Shown here one piece after another: positions 53,683 through 62,575 of a stretch of DNA of 64,000 bases. Numbering within the stretch: position 1 is the stretch's first letter; every line of letters starts with the position of its first letter. Source of the DNA: JAHDHW01 sp965220465 (GTDB lineage Bacteria > Bacteroidota > Bacteroidia > Chitinophagales > Saprospiraceae); contig CBDCPZ010000020.1 of assembly GCA_965220465.1 (NCBI GenBank), positions 385,399 to 449,398 on the forward strand. The letters run 5' to 3'. The position numbers and the translations under genes are program-made. The notes under the pieces are model-generated. The model saw nothing but the letters and a program-made list of their open reading frames with translations, was not told where the DNA came from and made no database searches.

Positions 53683-53704
53683 ATTTTTAGATTAATCTAA
53701 AAAT
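53683..53704 (-). promoter_or_regulatory. MntR/DtxR-type palindromic operator
   Basis: A perfect 22-bp palindrome with half-site ATTTTTAGATT and its complement, containing TTAGATTAATCTAA. This fits the TTAG-N6-CTAA form of DtxR-family operators. It overlaps the -33 region of the mntR promoter, so bound repressor would block RNA polymerase. Confidence 0.75.
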
Positions 53705-53864
53705 TAAAATTAAATAACCCGAAAAAATAAAGTTGGCAGCAAGTTTGAATATATGTAAAAAACAGTGTTGGAAAAACACTAACTCAACTGAAGCATTAAA
53801 ACTATTGACTAATTTAAGGTTTGAGCTTAACTCAAATTTTAATAGTCACTTCCTTTAAGATAAA

Positions 53865-56075
53865 ATGGAACTACTCATTGGTCGTATTAAAAATTGGTTT
53901 GGAAGTAGCTATTTGGAAAACATAGATGACTTCTATGAAAAAGCAAAAATAAGATTGCTTTTTCGGGTGGCATTTATGGCATTTTTTACGCTGCTGTTTT
54001 CACTCCCTGCGACCTATTTAATAAATCCCTTAGCCGCTTTAATTAGTGGATTTGCTTTGATTTTAATAGTTATGGTTCCTTATTTATTGCAGCGAACAGA
54101 CTCAGTTTCTCTGACAGGTAAGTTCACGCTTATCATTTCTTTTTTAATCGTTTTGAATGTTCATCTTGTTTATAATCAGCCTGATGCGCTTGGAGTAGGA
54201 GCGTGGTATGTAGTGATTATTTTGTGTTCTAGTTTTATTTTAGGAAGAGACTGGGGGCTTGGATTCACTATGGCTACTGGTGCTGCTATTTGTTTATTGG
54301 TTGGGCTCCGATATTTTGATATTAAATTGTATGATTCAGAATTTGAATTCAGAATAGACCAAAGCCCAGCGATTCTTTTGTCAACTCCTTTTCATACCAT
54401 TCTACCAATATTCTTAATCTATCTTGTTGTTTTAGAATTTTTAAAATCTAAATCATCAAGTGATGATTATATGACTGCAATGGTCTCAAAGCAAAAATTG
54501 TTAAACCAACAACTTGAGCAAAGTGAATTAAAGTATAGAAAATTTATTGAAGAAGCCGACGACTTAATTTATGTTATTGATGAGAATGGCAAGTTTTCAT
54601 ATATCAATCCTACATTTGAAAGGGTGAGTGGTTATAGCCTGAAAGATCTAAAGAAAATGGATTTTAATTTTTTAATCCATGAAGATCACAGAAAAGCTCA
54701 TTTTAAATTTTATGCTAATCAGATTGAAAAACAGGGACCGGTTACTTATTACGAATTTCCAATTTATACAAATAAAATGGAGCTCGTTTGGATTGGCCAG
54801 AAAGTCCAGATGAATTACAAAAAGGGCAAAATGTTTAATGCGATTTGCATTGCAAGAGATATTACCCAACGAAAAGCAACCGAACAAGAACTAATACAAG
54901 CGAAGGAAGAAGCGATCAAAGCTTCACGAACAAAAGCGCAATTTTTGTCATCGATGAGCCACGAAATTCGAACTCCGATGAATGCGGTTATCGGAATGAC
55001 TCACTTGCTGCTAGAAGATAAGCCCCGGCCGGATCAGTTGGAGAATTTAAATACCCTAAGATTCTCCTCCGAAAATCTGGTGACCATAATAAACGATATC
55101 CTTGATTTTAGTAAAATTGATTCTGGTAAGATTGATTTTGAAGAGGTTGATTTTAATCTAAAATATATCATATCAAGCATTCATCATGCGCTTTCTGGTT
55201 TTGCAATGGACAAGGGAATAAAGTTTCAAATGAAATATGATTCCGATTTGCCGGATTTTGTAAAAGGGGATCCGGTAAGGCTTTCTCAGGTTTTAAACAA
55301 TTTGATCGGGAATGCTATGAAATTTACGAATAAGGGCCACGTAATCATTCAGGTTAGTCACAAGAGATCAGACAAAAAGGAAATTGAAATTGAATTTTCT
55401 GTGTTAGACACAGGAATTGGAATCCCGGGAAATAAGCTCAGAGCAATATTTGATAATTTTACACAGGCAAGTAGCGATACAACCAGAAATTACGGAGGTA
55501 CCGGCTTGGGATTGGCGATCAGCAAACAATTAGTTGAGCTTCAGGGTGGTAAAATCAATGTGGAAAGTATTGAAGGAAAAGGGTCCCAATTTTATTTTAA
55601 CCTTACTTTTAAAAGGTCCGATCAGGAATCTAATCATTCAGGACTTGGCCAAACAGAAAACAATAATATTGTCGTTCATTCCCTAAAAGGGGTAAAGGTA
55701 CTGTTAGCTGAAGATAACAAAATCAACCAGGTCGTAGCCGGAAAGTTTTTGTCGAAATGGGAGGTTGAAGTGGACATCGCAGAAAATGGTGCAGAAGCAT
55801 TAGAAATGGTGCAAAATAAAGACTACAATTTAATTTTAATGGATTTGCAAATGCCCGTTTTGGATGGCTTTGAAGCAACTAAAAAGATTAGAAAACTAGG
55901 CGGCAAATACTCAAAATTGCCGATAATCGCTTTAACTGCTTCCGCTGTTTTAGAAATCCACGAAGAAGCGATTGGTGCGGGAATGGATGATTTTGTTACA
56001 AAACCATTCGATCCAAAATTATTAAATAGCAAACTCCACACTTATTCTCAGGTAAATGCCACCAACCTTGTTTAA
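53865..56075 (+). CDS. Hybrid sensor histidine kinase with MASE-like membrane region, PAS and receiver domain
   Basis: 736 residues. About six transmembrane helices (30-200) form the sensor. A coiled linker leads into a PAS domain at about 220-345 (DLIYVIDENGKFSYINPTFE). The HisKA domain has FLSSMSHEIRTPMNAVIGMT (phosphorylated His), and the ATPase domain has GNAMKFTNKGH, DTGIGIPGNKLR and YGGTGLGLAISKQL. The receiver domain has LLAEDNKINQVVA, the phosphorylated Asp in ILMDLQMPVLDG, and VTKPFDP. The kinase has no adjacent response regulator, so it probably signals through a phosphorelay. The ligand is unknown. Confidence 0.93.
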   Translation: MELLIGRIKNWFGSSYLENIDDFYEKAKIRLLFRVAFMAFFTLLFSLPATYLINPLAALISGFALILIVMVPYLLQRTDSVSLTGKFTLIISFLIVLNVHLVYNQPDALGVGAWYVVIILCSSFILGRDWGLGFTMATGAAICLLVGLRYFDIKLYDSEFEFRIDQSPAILLSTPFHTILPIFLIYLVVLEFLKSKSSSDDYMTAMVSKQKLLNQQLEQSELKYRKFIEEADDLIYVIDENGKFSYINPTFERVSGYSLKDLKKMDFNFLIHEDHRKAHFKFYANQIEKQGPVTYYEFPIYTNKMELVWIGQKVQMNYKKGKMFNAICIARDITQRKATEQELIQAKEEAIKASRTKAQFLSSMSHEIRTPMNAVIGMTHLLLEDKPRPDQLENLNTLRFSSENLVTIINDILDFSKIDSGKIDFEEVDFNLKYIISSIHHALSGFAMDKGIKFQMKYDSDLPDFVKGDPVRLSQVLNNLIGNAMKFTNKGHVIIQVSHKRSDKKEIEIEFSVLDTGIGIPGNKLRAIFDNFTQASSDTTRNYGGTGLGLAISKQLVELQGGKINVESIEGKGSQFYFNLTFKRSDQESNHSGLGQTENNNIVVHSLKGVKVLLAEDNKINQVVAGKFLSKWEVEVDIAENGAEALEMVQNKDYNLILMDLQMPVLDGFEATKKIRKLGGKYSKLPIIALTASAVLEIHEEAIGAGMDDFVTKPFDPKLLNSKLHTYSQVNATNLV

Positions 56076-56078
56076 ATT

Positions 56079-56438
56079 CTAATCTAAGTCCCAAAAAGAT
56101 CTGGGGCGATTGTTTACACTTATCATATCGTTTGCGGTTTGTAAAAAATACCACAGCAAAATTCCACCAACAGGAATGTATGCAAAATAGCCGATCAAAT
56201 GAATCCAAACCGGCAGGCTCAAAATCAAGACAAGCATTGTTTTTAGAAAGTTTAACTTTTTGACATATTTATAAACATAAAGCAAGTGCAATGCGCTTAG
56301 TATTTGCCAAATTGCGAGTATAGTCAGAAATGAATTCGTCCAGACCATTCCGCTTTCGAAAATTGCAAGAAGAAAGACTCCTACAATCAGTAATATCTGC
56401 CCAGCCAAATCTATTTTTATCCTGAATTTTGAAATCAT
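56079..56438 (-). CDS. Small membrane protein, possible tandem paralogue
   Basis: 119 residues with four hydrophobic helices (IDLAGQILLIVGVFLLAIF, FLTILAIWQILSALHLLYVY, LVLILSLPVWIHLIGYFAY, GGILLWYFLQTAND). The WQILSA motif in helix two is similar to WQVLSA in the neighbouring protein. The family is unknown to me. It begins 22 bp after the neighbour and ends 3 bp from the convergent kinase gene. Confidence 0.65.
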   Translation of the reverse strand: MISKFRIKIDLAGQILLIVGVFLLAIFESGMVWTNSFLTILAIWQILSALHLLYVYKYVKKLNFLKTMLVLILSLPVWIHLIGYFAYIPVGGILLWYFLQTANDMISVNNRPRSFWDLD

Positions 56439-56460
56439 TTTTTTGATTTTTAAACAATAC

Positions 56461-56907
56461 TTAAACGAATTCTTTGGTACTCCAAATATTTTGTTGATTT
56501 CTGCTTTTTACTATTAAATCTGCAACTTTTTTATCATTATTTTTAAAAGCGGTATAAGTCATTTTGAAGTACCATAACGCATAAATCGCAGGTATGGCTA
56601 TCCAGAAAATAATCTGTGTAAATTTATAACCATAATCTGTTACTCCCAAAAAGTTAATAAATAAAGCCAGATTAATAAAGTATGCAAAAACACCGACTAA
56701 GTATTGAATTCGGTTTTTGTTTCCGGTTATCATAACAATTATAAAAGCACTGAGAACCTGCCAAAAGCCTATCGCCAATTGGAGCAGTAGATAATAAAAT
56801 ATAAAATAATGAGCAAATAGGGCAGCTACTAAAAACAAACAGGCAAACCCAATAATCAATGCTTGAATGACTAGATCAAAGCCTAAAATATTTTTGTTTA
56901 ATTTCAT
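56461..56907 (-). CDS. Small membrane protein with four helices
   Basis: 148 residues. Hydrophobic helices are LVIQALIIGFACLFLVAALF, LLQLAIGFWQVLSAFIIVMI, LVGVFAYFINLALFINFLGV and IIFWIAIPAIYALWYFKM, followed by a charged tail. It is similar in layout to the next protein (WQVLSA in helix two), so the pair probably arose by an old tandem duplication. Function is unknown. Confidence 0.65.
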   Translation of the reverse strand: MKLNKNILGFDLVIQALIIGFACLFLVAALFAHYFIFYYLLLQLAIGFWQVLSAFIIVMITGNKNRIQYLVGVFAYFINLALFINFLGVTDYGYKFTQIIFWIAIPAIYALWYFKMTYTAFKNNDKKVADLIVKSRNQQNIWSTKEFV

Positions 56908-57015
56908 GATACTTTTTGTTAATTAGCAGCAAGATATTATTTATTTTCTAAAGTTTCAATAATTACTGAAAGTAAAATAAATTAATACTTTTTATTTTTT
57001 GATCAAAAAACGGAT

Positions 57016-57594
57016 ATGAAAATTATACCAGAGCAGATAAATGAACTGATTAGAAGCCGTCGTGCAATTTTTCCGGCGATGTATCAGCCAGGCAAAGTGA
57101 TACCAGAAGATGTGATCCTACAGATTCTTGAAAATGCCAATTGGGCGCCAACGCATAAATTGACTGAGCCCTGGCGGTTTAAAATATTTAGGGGAGCATC
57201 ACTTCAGAAGCTAAGTGACTTTATGGGTGATTTTTATAAAAAAAACACATCCGATGAAAGTTTCTCGGTTTTGAAATACAATAAAACATTAAAAAAGCCA
57301 CTGCAATCTTCTTGTGTTATTGCAATTTGTATGCAGCGTGATCCGATTGAAAGTATTCCGGAATGGGAAGAAATCGCTGCCGTTGCTTGTGCCGTTCAAA
57401 ACATGTGGCTTACAGCTGCGGCCTATGAAATTGGTGCCTATTGGAGTTCACCAAAGTCGATACACTCTGCTGCTGAATTGTTAGATTTAAAAGAAGGTCA
57501 AAGGTGTCTTGGTTTTTTTTATATGGGGTATTATTTAGAAAGCGAACTTCCGGGGCGCAGGAAATCAATTCAAGATAAAATCGAATGGATGTAG
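57016..57594 (+). CDS. Nitroreductase family protein
   Basis: 192 residues, FMN-dependent NAD(P)H oxidoreductase fold of the YdjA-like branch. Motifs are LIRSRRAIFPAMYQPGKVIP, ENANWAPTHKLTEPWRFKIF (FMN-binding), AAVACAVQNMWLTAAAYEIG and GFFYMGYYLE. The physiological substrate is unknown. It is a single gene between divergent membrane proteins and hppA. Confidence 0.88.
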   Translation: MKIIPEQINELIRSRRAIFPAMYQPGKVIPEDVILQILENANWAPTHKLTEPWRFKIFRGASLQKLSDFMGDFYKKNTSDESFSVLKYNKTLKKPLQSSCVIAICMQRDPIESIPEWEEIAAVACAVQNMWLTAAAYEIGAYWSSPKSIHSAAELLDLKEGQRCLGFFYMGYYLESELPGRRKSIQDKIEWM

Positions 57595-57689
57595 CAGCTA
57601 TTAATTTTTTTCTATTTAAAGACTTAACATCTCGGCTGTGAAGTCAATCATCTTTTTTCAAATTAGTTGTAGATAAAACAAAATTCCTT

Positions 57690-57697
57690 TACTTTTG
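57690..57697 (+). promoter_or_regulatory. Bacteroidota-type promoter for hppA
   Basis: TACTTTTG matches TAnnTTTG, with TTG at 57667-57669, 20 bp upstream. The leader is about 78 nt. Confidence 0.6.
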
Positions 57698-57781
57698 CCC
57701 ACCGAAAAAGAAAATTTGTATAAATCTTATAGATTTTAAATTTCGCAGAAATTCATTTCATAACAAAACGATAAATAAAAA

Positions 57782-59953
57782 ATGGGTCAAACACTTACTT
57801 ACGTAATCCCTGTTTTTGGAGTTGTAGCATTGCTCTATACTTTTTGGAAATCCTCCTGGGTTTCTAGTCAAGAAGTTGGAACACCAAAGATGGCAAGAAT
57901 AGCCGAAAACATTGCTGATGGTGCGATGGCTTTTTTGAAAGCAGAGTACAAGGTATTAGCAATTTTTGTGATAGGAGTTGCTATTTTATTAGGAATTAGT
58001 GGTTCTATGGCAGAAGAAGGAACTTCTTCTCCTTTAGTAGCTTTATCATTTATTCTAGGTGCGATTTGTTCAGCATTAGCTGGATTCATCGGAATGAAAG
58101 TAGCCACAAAGGCAAACGTTAGAACCACGCACGCAGCTCGCGAAAGCTTAGGCAAAGCATTAGGTGTAGCCTTCAGTGGAGGAGCCGTTATGGGAATGGG
58201 CGTTGTAGGACTTGGTGTTTTAGGATTGGGTGGTTTATTCCTTTTTTATGATGTTACTACAGGCTGGGGGATCAACCAAATAATTACTGTTGTCACAGGG
58301 TTTTCTTTTGGAGCCTCTTCAATTGCATTATTTGCACGTGTTGGCGGTGGAATTTATACAAAAGCTGCTGATGTAGGAGCTGACCTTGTTGGAAAAGTGG
58401 AAGCAGGAATTCCTGAAGATCATCCTTTAAATCCAGCTACGATTGCTGATAACGTTGGTGACAACGTTGGTGATGTTGCAGGAATGGGCGCTGACCTTTT
58501 CGAATCATATGTAGGATCGATCATCGGTACTATGGTTTTAGGAGCAGCTTTTATTGGTATCACAGGCTATGAAGAAACGAATGCGTTTGATGGTTTAAAT
58601 GCAGTATTGCTTCCATTATTACTTGCAGGAGTTGGAATTCTAACTTCTATCATCGGAACTTTCTTTGTAGTTGTAAAAGATGGTGGTGACCCACAAAAAG
58701 CATTAAACCGCGGAGAGTTTCTTTCTGCAATATTGATGTTGATCGCAACTTATTTGATCGTAACTTGGATGTTGCCAGCAACCTGGACATTTAATGAAGT
58801 AGAATACAATTCAATGGGTGTTTTCTGGGCAGTAATCTTTGGATTGGCTGCAGGATTGTTGATTGGTTTGATTACTGAGTTTTATACTGGAACAGGTACA
58901 AAACCTGTAAAAAGTATTGTAAAACAATCTTTAACTGGATCTGCAACAAATATTATCGCCGGACTTGGAGTTGGAATGCAATCAACCGCAATTCCAATTA
59001 TTATTTTAGCTGCTGCGATTATTGGTGCTCATCATTTTGCAGGTTTATACGGTATTGCGATTGCTGCTGTAGGGATGCTTTCAAATACAGGAATTCAATT
59101 AGCTGTGGATGCATACGGACCGGTTTCCGATAATGCAGGTGGTATCGCTGAAATGGCTGATTTACCAAAAGAAGTTCGTCAACGTACTGATAAATTAGAT
59201 GCTGTTGGAAACACAACTGCTGCAATCGGAAAAGGATTTGCAATTGGGTCTGCTGCATTGACAGCTTTGGCTTTGTTTGCAGCTTTTATGACAACAGCCG
59301 GTATTAATTCAATTAATATTGCCAATCCAGTGGTTATGGCTGGATTATTTCTTGGAGGAATGTTGCCATTTTTGTTTTCATCATTAGCGATGAATGCGGT
59401 AGGTCGCGCAGCAATGGATATGATTCAAGAGGTGCGTCGTCAGTTTAAAGATATACCTGAGTTAAGGGCTGCATTGAATGTAATGACCAAAAATGAAGGA
59501 AAAGAATATGCTGAATGGAGCGAAGGAGATCAAAAAACTTTTGATGCTGCTGATGGAAAACCACAGTACGACAAATGTGTTGAAATTTCGACAAAGGCAT
59601 CCATTCGTGAAATGGTTCTTCCAGGAGCCCTTGCTGTTGGTACACCAGTTTTAATTGGATTTGCAGGAGGAGCTGAAATGCTTGGGGGTTTGCTTGCAGG
59701 TGTAACGGTTTGCGGTGTTTTGATGGCGATTTTTCAATCAAATGCGGGAGGAGCCTGGGACAATGCAAAAAAGATGTTTGAAGAAGGAGTAGATATTGAT
59801 GGGACAATGTATTACAAAGGATCTGAAGCACATAAAGCAACAGTAGTTGGTGATACCGTAGGAGACCCTTTCAAAGATACTTCTGGTCCATCACTAAACA
59901 TTCTTTTGAAGTTGATGTCAGTAGTTGCTTTAGTGATTGCACCATTTTTATAA
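57782..59953 (+). CDS. hppA: Membrane-bound ion-translocating pyrophosphatase
   Basis: 723 residues with about 16 transmembrane helices. It couples pyrophosphate hydrolysis to pumping of H+ or Na+. The substrate site is DVGADLVGKVEAGIPEDHP and DNVGDNVGDVAGMGADLFES, with DNAGGIAEMADLP, and GDTVGDPFKDTSGPSLN at the end. Two signs help with specificity: GNTTAAIGKG has Ala where potassium-independent enzymes have Lys, and the helix-6 glutamate in DLFESY is at the position typical of Na+-PPases. A K+-dependent, possibly Na+-pumping enzyme is therefore inferred. It has a promoter and a terminator of its own. Confidence 0.96.
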   Translation: MGQTLTYVIPVFGVVALLYTFWKSSWVSSQEVGTPKMARIAENIADGAMAFLKAEYKVLAIFVIGVAILLGISGSMAEEGTSSPLVALSFILGAICSALAGFIGMKVATKANVRTTHAARESLGKALGVAFSGGAVMGMGVVGLGVLGLGGLFLFYDVTTGWGINQIITVVTGFSFGASSIALFARVGGGIYTKAADVGADLVGKVEAGIPEDHPLNPATIADNVGDNVGDVAGMGADLFESYVGSIIGTMVLGAAFIGITGYEETNAFDGLNAVLLPLLLAGVGILTSIIGTFFVVVKDGGDPQKALNRGEFLSAILMLIATYLIVTWMLPATWTFNEVEYNSMGVFWAVIFGLAAGLLIGLITEFYTGTGTKPVKSIVKQSLTGSATNIIAGLGVGMQSTAIPIIILAAAIIGAHHFAGLYGIAIAAVGMLSNTGIQLAVDAYGPVSDNAGGIAEMADLPKEVRQRTDKLDAVGNTTAAIGKGFAIGSAALTALALFAAFMTTAGINSINIANPVVMAGLFLGGMLPFLFSSLAMNAVGRAAMDMIQEVRRQFKDIPELRAALNVMTKNEGKEYAEWSEGDQKTFDAADGKPQYDKCVEISTKASIREMVLPGALAVGTPVLIGFAGGAEMLGGLLAGVTVCGVLMAIFQSNAGGAWDNAKKMFEEGVDIDGTMYYKGSEAHKATVVGDTVGDPFKDTSGPSLNILLKLMSVVALVIAPFL

Positions 59954-59976
59954 TAGTAAAAAAAGCTAAAACATAT

Positions 59977-60015
59977 AAAGTGTTCTGTTGTTAATTCAGC
60001 AGAGCACTTTTGTTT
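59977..60015 (+). terminator. Terminator after hppA
   Basis: Arms AAAGTGTTCTGTTG (59977-59990) and CAGCAGAGCACTTT (59997-60010), with two G-T pairs, followed by TGTTTTT. Confidence 0.75.
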
Positions 60016-60216
60016 TTAATTCATCTGAATAATCAGGTGATTTATCTATCAAATGCGAGCAGCTTGAGTTATTTTTTCGTTAAAACAGTAACTTGGCAGG
60101 ATTCTGGTCAAACTATTTACTGGAAAACAAGTATATTTATTGTAATATATGTTCAACAATTCAATCAAGTATTTAAACGTTGTTCAGATACTTAATCTTT
60201 ATAAAATTTGAATGTC

Positions 60217-62364
60217 ATGAAATTTAGAGGTCCCGTTTTCTTTTCTCTTATAGCCCTAATCCTTTTAGTCGGCGCATTCTATCCTCATCAGGGAGACAAT
60301 TCTGAAAAAGAATCTATCCTAATTCACACGATGATAGGTGGTTTGAAACAGTTACATTTTCAGCCACAAGAAATGAATGATGATTTTTCTAAAAAGGTTT
60401 TCAAACTTTATCTCGATCGAATAGATGGTGGTAGGCGTTGGCTTACTCAAAAAGAAGTTGATAAACTTAAAACATTTGAATTGGACATAGACAATGAATC
60501 AGAAGAAGGAAATTTTGCCTTTTTTGATGCGAGTGTTGAATTGCTGGAAGCAGGAATCAACAGATCAAAAAACTTTTATACAGAAATTCTGGCAGAACCT
60601 TTTGATTTTGAAAAGAATGAAACGATCGAACTGGAAAGTGAAAAGAAACCTTTTGCAAAAAACGAAAAAGAATTACGCAAATATTGGTACGAGTCTTTAA
60701 AGTATGAAACGATGACCCGATTAGCCAATAAACGTGAATCTCAGAAAGTATTGGAAGAAGGAGGAACAGCAGACACAGATCCGAGTATCAATACAGAGGA
60801 AACTGATGGAGAAACAGAGGAAGTAAAAACATTTGAAGAGTTGGAAGCGGAGGCTCGCAAAGAAGTACTTGAAACATTTGATGACCTTTTTGAGCGAATA
60901 GGTGAATTAAGACGAACGGATCGATTGAGCGATTACCTCAATACAATCACCAATGTTTATGATCCACATACAGGCTATTTTGAGCCAAAGGATAAAGAAA
61001 ATTTTGATATTGGAATGTCAGGAACCCTTGAAGGTATAGGCGCCAGATTACAATCAGAAGGGGAGTTTACTAAAGTTGTAAGTATTGTGCCGGGAGGACC
61101 AGCATGGAAACAAAAAGGCCTTGATAATGATGACCTTATAATGAAAGTAGCACAAGAAAAAGGCGAAGTTGTTGATGTGACCGGTTACAGGCTTGATGAT
61201 GTCGTAAAACTGATCAGAGGGGACAAAGGAACCAAAGTCAATTTGACGGTCAAAAAAGTAGACGGAACAATAAAAGTAGTTCCGATTATCCGTGACGTAG
61301 TGATTATTGATGAAAGTTATGCAAAATCTGTATTACTCGATTTCCCTGGGAAAATTGAAAATGTTGGTTATATCAAGCTACCTAGGTTTTATGCTGACTT
61401 CAATCGTCAAGAAGGTAGAAGGTGCGCTGAAGATGTTGCAAAAGAATTAGAGAAATTAAAAAATAAAAACGTCAAAGGAATTATCCTTGACTTACGAAAT
61501 AATGGAGGGGGATCTCTTCGCGATGTTGTTGAAATGTCAGGACTGTTTATTGAAGAAGGGCCAATCGTACAGGTTAAGGCCAGAGGCAGAAGCCCTGAAG
61601 TATTGGCAGACACAGATCCACAGGTTCAATACGATGGTGATTTGATCGTTATGGTGAATTCTTATAGCGCATCAGCATCTGAGATATTGGCAGCTGCTCT
61701 TCAGGATTACGGCCGTGCCGTTATTGTGGGTAGTAAGTCTACATTTGGGAAAGGTACTGTTCAACGGTTTTTTGATTTAGACAATGCGATCAGAGGTTAC
61801 AGCGAAGTGAAACCTCTGGGCGAAGTAAAATTGACCATACAAAAGTTTTATCGCGTTGATGGAGGATCTACTCAGTTAAGAGGAGTTGTGCCTGATATTA
61901 TTCTTCCGGATCGTTTTCAATATATAGAAGTTGGCGAAAAAGACCACGAATATGCAATGAAGTGGACGGAGATAGAACCGGTTGTTTATAGCCAATCTGT
62001 AACAAATTTAGAAGGCCTTGAAGATTGGAAAGCAGCAAGCGAAGCCCGTGTAAAAAATAGCGAAACCTTCCTCCTTGTTATGGAGTCAGCCAAGCGGCTA
62101 AAAGAACAACGGGATCAAACTTCCTACAGCCTCAATTTAGAGGAGTATGAAAAGGAAAAAGAGGAAATGGAAAAAGAAGCCAAAAAATTTGATGAAATGT
62201 TTAAGGAAATTGAAGGTCTAAATGTGATCAACCTTGAAGAGGATGCCGCTTATATTCAATCTGATGAATCCCGTGTTGCACGGAACGATGAGTGGATTAA
62301 AACAATTAAAAATGATGTTTATATTGATGAAGTATTAAACATCCTGCATGATATGCAACAATAA
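60217..62364 (+). CDS. C-terminal processing peptidase (Tsp/Prc type, S41)
   Basis: 715 residues; ATG taken at about 60217 (MKFRGPVFFSLIALILLVGA, a signal peptide), three codons after a TTG. The order is the DUF3340-like N-terminus (LDRIDGGRRWLTQKEVDKL), a PDZ domain (DIGMSGTLEGIGARLQSEGE), then the S41 core with the catalytic Ser in VNSYSASASEILAAALQDYG and the Lys in GSKSTFGKGTVQRFF. A C-terminal charged helix ends with VYIDEVLNILHDM. The protease trims C-termini of periplasmic and envelope proteins. The Glu/Lys-rich linker near 170-210 is longer than in E. coli Prc. Two TTG/ATG starts are possible. Confidence 0.93.
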   Translation: MKFRGPVFFSLIALILLVGAFYPHQGDNSEKESILIHTMIGGLKQLHFQPQEMNDDFSKKVFKLYLDRIDGGRRWLTQKEVDKLKTFELDIDNESEEGNFAFFDASVELLEAGINRSKNFYTEILAEPFDFEKNETIELESEKKPFAKNEKELRKYWYESLKYETMTRLANKRESQKVLEEGGTADTDPSINTEETDGETEEVKTFEELEAEARKEVLETFDDLFERIGELRRTDRLSDYLNTITNVYDPHTGYFEPKDKENFDIGMSGTLEGIGARLQSEGEFTKVVSIVPGGPAWKQKGLDNDDLIMKVAQEKGEVVDVTGYRLDDVVKLIRGDKGTKVNLTVKKVDGTIKVVPIIRDVVIIDESYAKSVLLDFPGKIENVGYIKLPRFYADFNRQEGRRCAEDVAKELEKLKNKNVKGIILDLRNNGGGSLRDVVEMSGLFIEEGPIVQVKARGRSPEVLADTDPQVQYDGDLIVMVNSYSASASEILAAALQDYGRAVIVGSKSTFGKGTVQRFFDLDNAIRGYSEVKPLGEVKLTIQKFYRVDGGSTQLRGVVPDIILPDRFQYIEVGEKDHEYAMKWTEIEPVVYSQSVTNLEGLEDWKAASEARVKNSETFLLVMESAKRLKEQRDQTSYSLNLEEYEKEKEEMEKEAKKFDEMFKEIEGLNVINLEEDAAYIQSDESRVARNDEWIKTIKNDVYIDEVLNILHDMQQ

Positions 62365-62383
62365 ACCAATAAAAATTTTAAAT

Positions 62384-62423
62384 AAAAAGACCTTTCAGAT
62401 ATCTATATTTGAGAGGTCTTTTT
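62384..62423 (+). terminator. Terminator after the protease gene
   Basis: Arms AAAAAGACCTTTC (62384-62396) and GAGAGGTCTTTTT (62411-62423) with one mismatch. Confidence 0.8.
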
Positions 62424-62432
62424 AATGGGACC

Positions 62433-62540
62433 CAGGTTGTAGGAGCAAAGTAACTGGAAGTTGCAAGTCGAATTAATCTTGGTAGCTCAAGCAAATCAGA
62501 ATCGTCAAATTGCTTTGATAATCAGGTTGTTAAAGCAAAG
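62433..62540 (+). repeat. Short imperfect direct repeat in the gap before the ABC-F gene
   Basis: CAGGTTGTAGGAGCAAAG (62433-62450) and CAGGTTGTTAAAGCAAAG (62523-62540) match at 15 of 18 positions. They lie 90 bp apart between the terminator and the ABC-F start. Confidence 0.5.
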
Positions 62541-62575
62541 ACACTATTTTTTGAAAAACATAATTATAACCATTT

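Noticed and set aside
60010..60195. 61-codon frame between hppA and the protease gene
   Set aside because: Begins within the hppA terminator and has no protein-like pattern.
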